DNA from: Pseudomonas alkylphenolica
GTDB taxonomy: Bacteria > Pseudomonadota > Gammaproteobacteria > Pseudomonadales > Pseudomonadaceae
Direction: 5' to 3'
NCBI RefSeq assembly: GCF_000746525.1
Contig: NZ_CP009048.1
Coordinates: 2,845,501-2,909,500 of the forward strand
DNA length: 64,000 nucleotides
Shown: piece after piece, positions 1-7,580 of the stretch
Layout: every line of letters begins with the position of its first letter
Position numbering within the stretch: the first letter of the stretch is position 1
Notes under the pieces: generated by a model
The model's database searches: none
The model's input: only the letters and a program-made list of their open reading frames with translations
Told to the model about the DNA's origin: nothing
Translations under genes and position numbers: made by a program

Positions 1-135
1 GAAGTAATGTATGGCGAGAAAGAGGCTGACGTTCGCGTCCATTTGAACCACGCACTGCAACTGACCGCTGTCGACGCCATGCAGCGCCTGGATCAGCAAG
101 CGGCCCGTGAGCACCTGGCCCGCTTGCCTGCTTGA
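1..135 (+). CDS. C-terminal 44 residues of an unidentified protein (5-prime partial)
   Basis: The frame is open from the first base and ends with TGA at 133-135. The residues are charged and helix-forming (runs such as YGEKEADVRVHLNHAL and DAMQRLDQQAAREHLARL), which fits the end of a soluble helical protein. A strong terminator follows 40 bases later, so this is the end of a transcription unit. I do not recognise the family. Confidence 0.6.
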   Translation, partial: EVMYGEKEADVRVHLNHALQLTAVDAMQRLDQQAAREHLARLPA

Positions 136-175
136 GCCCGGTATCGGTGCCCACGGCACTACCGATTGACCCTGC

Positions 176-209
176 AAAAAAACCTCACCCTGACGGGGTG
201 AGGTTTTTT
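176..209. terminator. Bidirectional rho-independent terminator
   Basis: A-tract, then the stem cctcaccc / ggggtgagg with a TGAC-containing loop, then a T-tract. The A and T tracts on both sides let it work for the plus-strand gene ending at 135 and for the minus-strand sulfatase ending at 221. Confidence 0.85.
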
Positions 210-220
210 CATCCCTGCAA

Positions 221-2590
221 TTACTTGATCAAGGGCCTGGTCGGTGAAATTTCCACGGTGACATCCTCAAGGGTACCCGTGAAGGCATAGGGTAGTTGCT
301 CACGGTAAACCGGCGAAGCGGGAGCGCCCAAGTCCATGCCTACATCGAGGGTCTCGGTAGCGGAAAAGCGTACTGGCACCACTCGCTCCGCCACCCCTGC
401 CCCCACACGGCGGCCATTGGCCCATAGCGCCACTTGACCGCCAGTCTGTTCAACGAGGAAGCGGAACGGCGCCTGCTCGTACTGCATTCGCACCTGCACC
501 TTGCCCTTGGGCAGCGGTTCACTGGACGAGACGCGATAGAGAGTTTTGCCGAAGAAATTGTAGTCGTAGTGCAAGCGCCCATCGCGTACATACAAGGCAA
601 AGCCACCGGCACTGCCACCCTCGGCCAGAATCACTCCTTCGGCCCCATGTTCAGGTATCACGAGGTTGGCGGTGATGCTGTGGCTGCGTTGGTAGATCGG
701 CAGTGCGCTACCTTCCGGGATACGGTTAATACCGGCCACATAGCGCACCTTGGTACGTCCGGCGACCACCGAGGGGCGTACGCTCAGCGCCCGTTCGACA
801 AAACGGTCATCCAGCGGATACACCTGATTGCCACGTGCCTGTTCATCGAACAATGCCTGCAGTTGCTTCAGTTTTTCCGGCTGCTGGCCGGCCAGGTCAT
901 GGGCCTGGGAAAAGTCCTTGTCGATGTTGTAAAGCTCCCAGCGGCTGTTCGCGAAGCCCTTGGACCCCGTCAACTGCCACGGCACTCCCTGCATGGACGA
1001 GGCGATCCAGCCGTCGTGGTAGATAGCTCGGTGTCCACCGTTCTCGAAATACTGGGTGGTATTGACCTCTGGTGCCTTGGCACTGGCGAAGGTGCCGCTC
1101 AAGTCGTGGCCGGCCATCGGTAACTGCTCTACACCGTCGACCGACTTCGGAGCTGGCAAGCCCGCCGCCGTCAGGATGGTCGGGGCAATGTCGATAACAT
1201 GGGCAAACTGTGTGCGCAAACCTCGCTGTTCCTGAATTTTGCGCGGCCAGGAAACAATCATGCCGTTGCGTGTGGCACCGAAGTGCGAAGGCACCCGTTT
1301 CATCCATTGGAACGGTGCCGACCCCGCCCAGGCCCAGCCAACCGGATAGTGGTTTTCATGCAAGGGACCACCGATCTCGTCGAGCTTGGCCAACTGCGCC
1401 GGCACCGAGTCAGGCACACCATTCTGGGTCATGACATTGTTCAGCGTGCCGACCATGCTGCCCTCGGCGCTGGCGCCGTTGTCGCCGGTCACATAGATCA
1501 CCAAGGTGTTGTCGCCACCTGGCAATGCTCGTACGGTATCGAGCAGGCGACCGACTTCATGGTCGGTATGGGCAACGAAGCCGGCAAAGACCTCCTGGTG
1601 GCGGACGAACAGTTTCTTTTCATCGGCACTGAGTGAGTCCCAGGCTGGGATTTGGGCTGGACGCGGCGTCAATTCGGTATCGGCAGGTACGACACCCAGA
1701 CGCTTCTGTCGTGCCAGGGTTTCCTCGCGTACCCGGTCCCAGCCCTGATCGAACTGGCCCTTGAACCGATCGATCCATTCACGTGGTGCATGCAACGGCG
1801 CATGCACCGCACCTGGCGCAAAGTACAGAAAATAGGGTTTGTCCGGGGTCACTGCCTGCTCCCGGCTGACCCAGGCAATTGCGTCATCGACCAGGTCGGT
1901 CGTCAGGTGATAGCCCTGTTCCGGCTTTTTAGCAGGCTCCACGGCCAGCGTATTGCGATACAACTGCGGCTCATACTGACTGGTCTCACCGCCGTGAAAT
2001 CCGTACCAGTAATCAAAGCCCTGGCCGGTCGGCCAATGGTTGAACGGACCGTTGGGCTGAGTTTCCCAGTCCGGCGTGTTGTGCCATTTGCCAAAGGCCG
2101 CTGAACTGTAGCCATTGTCGCGCAGCACCCGCGCCACGCTGGCAGTCGATTGCGACCAGACCGTGTTGTATCCGGGGAAACCGGTAGCCAGCTCGGTAAT
2201 GGTGCCAAAACCGACTTGATGCTGGTTGCGCCCTGTCAGCAAGGCTGCCCGCGTAGCCGAACAGATCCCGGTGGTATGCATGCGGTTGAAGCGCAGGCCC
2301 TGGTCCGCCAGGCGGTCCATGCCCGGTGTCGGAACCGGACCACCAAAGGTGCCCGGCTGACCGAACCCCATGTCGTCGAGCAACACCACCACGACGTTCG
2401 GTGCACCGGCCGGTGCGGTCACTGGCTGGGGAAAGTCGGCTGTCGAGTCGGCGAAGGTAGTACCTATCTTGCCCTTGAAGGCAGAGTCGGCGATCGGCAG
2501 CGTACTGCGATCCGGCTCCTGCGCGCTGGCGATTTCGCAGACCAGGGCCAAAGCGGCAAACTGTATCAATGTGGTAAAGGCGTACTTCAT
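221..2590 (-). CDS. Type I sulfatase (arylsulfatase family), secreted
   Basis: 789 residues. Family role: hydrolysis of sulfate esters by a formylglycine made from an active-site Cys or Ser. Seen: signal peptide (residues 1-24, ending ASA); metal-binding VVVVLLDDMGFG (67-77); C110-S-A-T-R-A-A-L-L-T-G-R at the place of the C-x-P-S-R signature; then GKW and a second metal site TGDNGAS. A C-terminal region beyond about residue 630 looks like a beta-sandwich module. The ATG at 2590 is preferred over upstream starts because GGAGG lies six bases before it. The Pro of the modification signature is replaced by Ala and the Ser by Thr, as in some PAS-like sulfatases. It lies just downstream of an MMPL export operon but behind that operon's terminator, so it may have its own promoter. 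The periplasmic location is inferred from the signal peptide. Confidence 0.9.
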   Translation of the reverse strand: MKYAFTTLIQFAALALVCEIASAQEPDRSTLPIADSAFKGKIGTTFADSTADFPQPVTAPAGAPNVVVVLLDDMGFGQPGTFGGPVPTPGMDRLADQGLRFNRMHTTGICSATRAALLTGRNQHQVGFGTITELATGFPGYNTVWSQSTASVARVLRDNGYSSAAFGKWHNTPDWETQPNGPFNHWPTGQGFDYWYGFHGGETSQYEPQLYRNTLAVEPAKKPEQGYHLTTDLVDDAIAWVSREQAVTPDKPYFLYFAPGAVHAPLHAPREWIDRFKGQFDQGWDRVREETLARQKRLGVVPADTELTPRPAQIPAWDSLSADEKKLFVRHQEVFAGFVAHTDHEVGRLLDTVRALPGGDNTLVIYVTGDNGASAEGSMVGTLNNVMTQNGVPDSVPAQLAKLDEIGGPLHENHYPVGWAWAGSAPFQWMKRVPSHFGATRNGMIVSWPRKIQEQRGLRTQFAHVIDIAPTILTAAGLPAPKSVDGVEQLPMAGHDLSGTFASAKAPEVNTTQYFENGGHRAIYHDGWIASSMQGVPWQLTGSKGFANSRWELYNIDKDFSQAHDLAGQQPEKLKQLQALFDEQARGNQVYPLDDRFVERALSVRPSVVAGRTKVRYVAGINRIPEGSALPIYQRSHSITANLVIPEHGAEGVILAEGGSAGGFALYVRDGRLHYDYNFFGKTLYRVSSSEPLPKGKVQVRMQYEQAPFRFLVEQTGGQVALWANGRRVGAGVAERVVPVRFSATETLDVGMDLGAPASPVYREQLPYAFTGTLEDVTVEISPTRPLIK

Positions 2591-2610
2591 GTATTCCTCC
2601 ATATCAAACA

Positions 2611-2643
2611 CTCAAAAAGCAAACCGGCGCCCTGGGGCGCCGG
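2611..2643 (-). terminator. Terminator of the first MMPL operon
   Basis: On the minus strand an 8-bp perfect stem CCGGCGCC / GGCGCCGG with a CCAG loop is followed by TTTGCTTTTTG. It starts right after the MMPL stop codon (2649) and separates the operon from the sulfatase. Confidence 0.65.
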
Positions 2644-2648
2644 CTGGT

Positions 2649-5018
2649 TTAGCGGGTGTGTCTGTCACATAACAGCATCGAGGCAATGGCTGGCAGCAAG
2701 ACCAGTGCGCCGACCATGTTCCAGATGAACAGCAGCACCAGCAGCAAGCCCATGTCGGCCTGAAACTTGAGCGCCGAGAACGACCAGGTGGCCACGCCCA
2801 ACGCCAGGGTGATACCGGTGAAGGCCACAGAAGTACCGGTCGTCTTGAGCGCTTCAAAGAACGCAGCGCGGAACTTCAGACCCTGGTGCAGGAAACCTTC
2901 CAGGCGGCTGTACAGGTAGATACCGTAGTCAACGCCAATGCCGACCCCCAAGGCGATCACCGGCAACGTCGCGATCTTCACACCGAGGCCCATCTGCGCC
3001 ATCACCGCCTCACACAACACGGTGGACAGGTACAGCGGCGCCATCAATGCAATGGTCACCTTGATCGACTTGAACTCCCACAGCACTACCAGCGAAATAA
3101 TCACAAACACCAGGATCAGCATCTGCTTCTCGGAGGTCTTGATCACGCTGTTGGTGGCGGCCTCTATACCGGCGTTACCGGCAGCCTGGAGGATCTTGAA
3201 CTCACCGGTTTCGTGCTGCTGGACAAAAGCGTCCACCGCCGCGGATACCCGTGCCAACGTCTCGGCCTTGTGATCGGCCAGGTACAGATTGATCGGCGCC
3301 ACACTGCAGTTCGGGTCGACCAGATCGGTCGGCGCCCCGGAGCGGGCGGTGTTCATCACGTACTGGTCGCGGGAGAGCTCCGCCCATTTGGGGTTACCTT
3401 CGTTACGCGTGAAGATGTTGAACCGAACCACGTCGTACAGGGACTGCACCGACTCCACCCCCTCGACTTCGCGCAGGGTTTGCGCCAAGCGGTTGGCAAG
3501 GTCGGCGGCGGCGAAGCGCGAACACTGCTCCTGCGGGGTGGTGAACATCACCACATACACATCGGTGCTGGTGGTGTAGTGATTGAGCAGATAAGCATTG
3601 TCCTGGTTATAGCGCGCCTCCGGTCGGAACTCTGGGGCACCAGCATCCAGGTCACCGATCTTGAGGTCTTGCCGAGCGTAGTAACCGACGCCCAGCAATA
3701 CCAGACTGCCGAGGATCAGCGGAATCGCATACCGAGGCTCGACCACCGCGCTCAGACGGCGGAACACCGGCCAGGAGGAATTGGCGCGTTTTAGCTGTTG
3801 CGCCATGCCGCGCGGGCTGACGCCAACATAGGACATTAATACCGGCAGCAGGAACATCTTGGTGAAGATGGCCACGAATACGCCGATACTGGCGGTGATC
3901 GCTAACTGCTGAATCACCCCGATGTCGATCACCAACAAGGTCAGAAAACCCACCGCATCGGCCAACAACGCAGTGGTGCCGGGGATGAACAACGCACGGA
4001 ACGTACGTCGAGAGGCCTCCACCTTAGTACAGCCGTGGCCCATCTCGCTCATCATCAAGTTGATGTTCTGTACCGCATGGCTGATGCCAATGGCGAAGAT
4101 CAGGAACGGCACCAGGATCGAGTACGGGTCCAAACCGTAACCCAACACGCTCAGCAGGCCGAGCTGGCAAATGACGGTGAGCAGGCAGGTCAACACCGTG
4201 ACCGCCGTGCTGCGCCAGCACCGGCAGTAAATATAGAGCATTACCGTGATAAGGCCGACGGTGATGGCAAAGAACATGGCGATGTCGGCGGCCGCGGCCA
4301 GCAAGTCACCAATGATCTGGGCAAAACCGATCACCCGAATGGTGACACCTTGGGCACCAAAGTGCTCGCGAACGTCTTTCTCCAACGCCTGGGTGAAGGC
4401 ACCATAGTCCAACGGCTCGCCGGTCTGTGGGTCGTTCTCCAGCAACGGAACGCGGATCACTGCCGAGCGAAAGTCATTGCCAACAAAACTACCCAGCATA
4501 TTGGCTTTCAGGATGTTCTGGCGCACCTGGGCCAGCGATTCGGGGCTGCCATTGTAGCCATCGGGGATGATTCGTCCGGCGCGAACACCGCCGGTGGTCA
4601 CCTCAGTCCAGACCGCGTTGGGTGTCCACAACGATTTAAGATTACCGCGGTCGACCCCAGGAATGTAGAACACCCGGTCGCTGGCCTCACGCAGCACTTC
4701 CATGAACTCGGGTGTCAGGATCTCGCCATTGGGGTTCTCCACCAGCACGCGCAACACGTTGCTTTGCGGGCGTAGCACATCTTCAAACTTGAAGTAGTTC
4801 TGGATGTACGCATGGCCGGTCGGAATCATTCGATTGAAGCTGGCGTCCGGACGCAGGTCCTGGGATTTCCAGCCCAGCACCAGGCAGGCAACAGCAAAAA
4901 AGGCCAGCACCGCCAAGCGGTGGTGGAACAGGACCCGTTCCATGAAGTCCACCATACGCGGCAGAAACCCCACTGACTTTTGTCCAGTAGTTGGCTCGAT
5001 GTTCATCTGGATGCTCAT
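2649..5018 (-). CDS. MMPL/RND-superfamily exporter, module 1
   Basis: 789 residues. A soluble N-terminus is followed by one transmembrane helix (about 31-48), a large periplasmic domain, a five- to six-helix membrane block (about 240-410), a second periplasmic domain and a second block (about 620-780). This is the two-fold repeat of single-subunit HAE3/MMPL RND transporters. The motif DPYSILVPFLIFAIGISHAVQ is shared, nearly residue for residue, with the paralogue at 58823-61297. The start overlaps the stop of the YCF48 gene (ATGA), so the two are translationally coupled. The family moves lipids and other hydrophobic molecules from the inner membrane or periplasm. The substrate here is unknown; the neighbouring beta-barrel and DUF1329 suggest envelope transfer of an amphipathic compound. 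Confidence 0.9.
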   Translation of the reverse strand: MSIQMNIEPTTGQKSVGFLPRMVDFMERVLFHHRLAVLAFFAVACLVLGWKSQDLRPDASFNRMIPTGHAYIQNYFKFEDVLRPQSNVLRVLVENPNGEILTPEFMEVLREASDRVFYIPGVDRGNLKSLWTPNAVWTEVTTGGVRAGRIIPDGYNGSPESLAQVRQNILKANMLGSFVGNDFRSAVIRVPLLENDPQTGEPLDYGAFTQALEKDVREHFGAQGVTIRVIGFAQIIGDLLAAAADIAMFFAITVGLITVMLYIYCRCWRSTAVTVLTCLLTVICQLGLLSVLGYGLDPYSILVPFLIFAIGISHAVQNINLMMSEMGHGCTKVEASRRTFRALFIPGTTALLADAVGFLTLLVIDIGVIQQLAITASIGVFVAIFTKMFLLPVLMSYVGVSPRGMAQQLKRANSSWPVFRRLSAVVEPRYAIPLILGSLVLLGVGYYARQDLKIGDLDAGAPEFRPEARYNQDNAYLLNHYTTSTDVYVVMFTTPQEQCSRFAAADLANRLAQTLREVEGVESVQSLYDVVRFNIFTRNEGNPKWAELSRDQYVMNTARSGAPTDLVDPNCSVAPINLYLADHKAETLARVSAAVDAFVQQHETGEFKILQAAGNAGIEAATNSVIKTSEKQMLILVFVIISLVVLWEFKSIKVTIALMAPLYLSTVLCEAVMAQMGLGVKIATLPVIALGVGIGVDYGIYLYSRLEGFLHQGLKFRAAFFEALKTTGTSVAFTGITLALGVATWSFSALKFQADMGLLLVLLFIWNMVGALVLLPAIASMLLCDRHTR

Positions 5019-6142
5019 TTCAGCTGCTCTCTGAATTCGGACACAGTCAGTACCCGCAGGCCTGAGCTACCCACCAGTACCAAGCGTTCACCGGGCAGCG
5101 CAGCAGCGCCGAGCCAGGCGCTTTTGCCCGCACCCTCCCAGATCCGCAACTGATCAGGACGAAGGCCGTGAAGGACTACGCCGCCCTGGCCGGTCAACAC
5201 CACGCTGCCGTCAGCCAGTTGCGTGCCACCGTAAAGGTTGGCTTTGCTCGGTGTGGCGATGGTCTGCCAGTTAGCGCCCCGATCATCGCTCTGGAACAGG
5301 GTGCCCCCGAAGCCCAGGGCCAGCAGGCGACCATCGGCCAATTCCATCAACTTGTAGAGCGAGGCATCGGTCAGGGTCTGTACTGGTTGCCAGTGTCCTT
5401 CGACCTGGCGATACAAGCGCCCGCCCTCCCCGGCCACCACCAAGCTGCCATCGGTCAAGCCGAGCACGGCATTCAGGTGCAAGCGTTGCGGGTTATCCAG
5501 GCCAGACACGAAGTCCCAACTGTGGCCCGCATCGCGGGTGTGCAGGACCATGCCGTAGGCGCCGACCGCCCAGCCTTCGTTGGCATTGCGAAACCAGATA
5601 TCGAGCAATGGCCGCGATGGCCCGGGCTCGGCACCTGCGGTGGCATCATCAAGGGCGAAGTTGGCGTCATCCAGGGCTGCCGACACTGCTTCGTCGCCAT
5701 TTGCCGACGCGCTGACCTGCTCCAGTCGGGCCACCTCGGCCTCGGCCCAGGCGATCATCATTTGGCTGATGGCGCGGCCGTCGAGCTGGAGCTTCCAGGT
5801 AAGCCCACCATCGGTGCTATTCAAAATTGCGCCGTCATGACCTACTGCCCAACCGTTTTTGTCATCGACGAAATGCACCGCCGTAAGCAGCAAGTCGACC
5901 GGCACATCGGCCTGCTCGGTGCTCGACACCCCGCGTGACAGGATGTGACCGTTGGCACCGACCATCACGGCGCGATCGCCCACCCGCTGTACATCAGTCA
6001 GCGGCGACTGGGCAGCCCGTGTGCTCAACCGAGAAGCGCGCTCTAGTCGGTCACCCAGCGGCGCGGTATCGGCCATTACCGTTTGGGAAATCAGCACCAA
6101 CCCCGCCAGCAAGGGCGGGACAAGCTTAGAAATACTGTTCAT
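5015..6142 (-). CDS. YCF48/BNR-repeat periplasmic protein, module 1
   Basis: 375 residues with a signal peptide (ends VMA, about residue 24). Repeated BNR/Ycf48 blades are visible: NGWAVGHDGAILNSTDGGLTWK, EGWAVGAYGMVLHTRDAGHSWD, QSDDRGANWQ, consistent with a seven-bladed beta-propeller as in HCF136/Ycf48 photosystem assembly factors. Start: the ATG at 6142 has GGAAG six bases upstream, while the ATG at 6148 would sit on top of that site. In this operon type the propeller always accompanies an MMPL exporter; an assembly or partner role is inferred, not shown. Translationally coupled to the exporter. Confidence 0.85.
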   Translation of the reverse strand: MNSISKLVPPLLAGLVLISQTVMADTAPLGDRLERASRLSTRAAQSPLTDVQRVGDRAVMVGANGHILSRGVSSTEQADVPVDLLLTAVHFVDDKNGWAVGHDGAILNSTDGGLTWKLQLDGRAISQMMIAWAEAEVARLEQVSASANGDEAVSAALDDANFALDDATAGAEPGPSRPLLDIWFRNANEGWAVGAYGMVLHTRDAGHSWDFVSGLDNPQRLHLNAVLGLTDGSLVVAGEGGRLYRQVEGHWQPVQTLTDASLYKLMELADGRLLALGFGGTLFQSDDRGANWQTIATPSKANLYGGTQLADGSVVLTGQGGVVLHGLRPDQLRIWEGAGKSAWLGAAALPGERLVLVGSSGLRVLTVSEFREQLK

Positions 6143-6166
6143 AGGCATCTTCCGCTATTGACTCAA

Positions 6167-6195
6167 GGGCGCAGTCGACAACACCGACTGCGCCC
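6167..6195 (-). promoter_or_regulatory. Intercistronic hairpin between DUF1329 and YCF48 genes, module 1
   Basis: Perfect 11-bp inverted repeat gggcgcagtcg / cgactgcgccc around a 7-base loop, in the 74-base gap between the two genes. No T-tract follows on the minus strand, so it is more like an mRNA-stabilising or partial-attenuation element than a full terminator. The paralogous operon has a hairpin at the same junction (62446-62470). Confidence 0.6.
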
Positions 6196-6216
6196 GTTCA
6201 CGCCGAGTGCGGCAGG

Positions 6217-7566
6217 TCAGCGCCCGCTACGGCGCAATGCAGCCGGATTGAAATCCTTCAACTCGGCTTTGAGGCCAAAGCGAGCTGGCTTTTCTTCGTT
6301 CATGAGGCCGTAGGTGATGTAGCGGCGGGCCTGCAGGTCGTAGGACACATCACTGACATAGAATGCCGAGCCGACGTCGTAACGCTGCAGTGCATGCGCC
6401 TCTTGCAGGCGCCACAACTCGCCACGACCGTCGTACAGGTCAACGGCCAGAATGCCCCAGCTGTCTTCATCGATGTAGAACACCCGCTTGGCGTAGATAT
6501 GGCGTTCGCTAGGCTTGAGCGTGGCCTCCACCACCCAGACACGGTGCGGCTCATAACGGACCAGGTCCTGATTGAGGTGAGAGGTCTGGATGATGTCCTT
6601 GTACTTCAGGTCGCGACTCGCCAACTTGTAGGTGTTGTAGGGCACCAACATTTCCTTCTTGCCCAGCAACTTCCAGTCGTACTTGATTGTCGAGCCGTTG
6701 AAGATATCGACCATGTCCATGGTACGCAGGCCGGCGGAGGTCTCTACCGGGGTGTCGAAGGACACCTGCGGCGCCCGCAGTACGCGGCGCTGCCCCGGGT
6801 TGTACTGCCAGGCCAGACGTGGCTCGGTCACCTGGTCAATTGGTTCGTGTACCAGGGTCTGGATTCCGGCGACACTTTCCGGCGAAACCACCTTGTCGGT
6901 GTAATAGAACAGGCGGTTTGGCTCTGGATTGCCCATCGCCGACGCCATCATCTGTTTGGCTTCACGACGCACCGGGGTGAAGCTGCCGTTGGCCTGGACC
7001 ACCATCTCGACAGGCGTGGTCTGGTAGCCGCTGGTACGGTAGCGCACCAGGTGATTGTAGATCGCCTCGATGCCCGACTTGGGAATCGGGAACGGCACAC
7101 TCGTACCCTGATAATTGAGCATGCCGTTGCCACCGGGCGCCAGATCTACCTGGGTGGATTCCTTGGCGATCTTGGCGTACTCCTCCTTGGGCAGTGCCGC
7201 CGTGCGATGGCTCGGGTAAACATCCATCTTGTAGCTGGGGAACTTGGCAAGCAGCGCTTGATGGCCAACGGTCAACTGATCGGCGTATTGCTTCATGTTG
7301 GCCGCGGTGACGGTGTACAGCGGCTTTTCACTGGCAAAGGGGTCAACGTAGCCCGTGTCGGCGCTGTAGCCAGCCGGTGGCTGGGTCAAACCACCGGTCC
7401 AGGCCGGAATGGTGCCGCTGGCATTGCCTGCTTTCAGCCCGCCTGTTGGAGTCAGGTCCTGACCCAAACGGGCCGCTTCGGCGGCATCGAGTTTGGCCAG
7501 GGCGCTGCCGCTGGCAAGGGAAAAAATAGCGCCGAGCACGGCAGCAGAGAGCAGGTTCCGGTTCAT
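6217..7566 (-). CDS. DUF1329 protein (periplasmic, LolA/LolB-like fold expected), module 1
   Basis: 449 residues. Signal peptide MNRNLLSAAVLGAIFSLASG, cleaved after SALA (about 25). Family marks: AAEAARLG.DLTPTGGLKAGN, GTIPAWTGG, DPFASEKPL, VYPSHRTAALP and the late RVFYIDEDSWGILAVDLYDGRGELWR. The start at 7566 is chosen because GAGG lies six bases upstream; an upstream in-frame ATG at 7578 has no such site. DUF1329 proteins are almost always paired with DUF1302 barrels. As far as I recall, the fold belongs with lipoprotein-carrier LolA/LolB proteins, which fits binding an acyl chain in the periplasm. Confidence 0.88.
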   Translation of the reverse strand: MNRNLLSAAVLGAIFSLASGSALAKLDAAEAARLGQDLTPTGGLKAGNASGTIPAWTGGLTQPPAGYSADTGYVDPFASEKPLYTVTAANMKQYADQLTVGHQALLAKFPSYKMDVYPSHRTAALPKEEYAKIAKESTQVDLAPGGNGMLNYQGTSVPFPIPKSGIEAIYNHLVRYRTSGYQTTPVEMVVQANGSFTPVRREAKQMMASAMGNPEPNRLFYYTDKVVSPESVAGIQTLVHEPIDQVTEPRLAWQYNPGQRRVLRAPQVSFDTPVETSAGLRTMDMVDIFNGSTIKYDWKLLGKKEMLVPYNTYKLASRDLKYKDIIQTSHLNQDLVRYEPHRVWVVEATLKPSERHIYAKRVFYIDEDSWGILAVDLYDGRGELWRLQEAHALQRYDVGSAFYVSDVSYDLQARRYITYGLMNEEKPARFGLKAELKDFNPAALRRSGR

Positions 7567-7580
7567 AACGTACCTCATTA

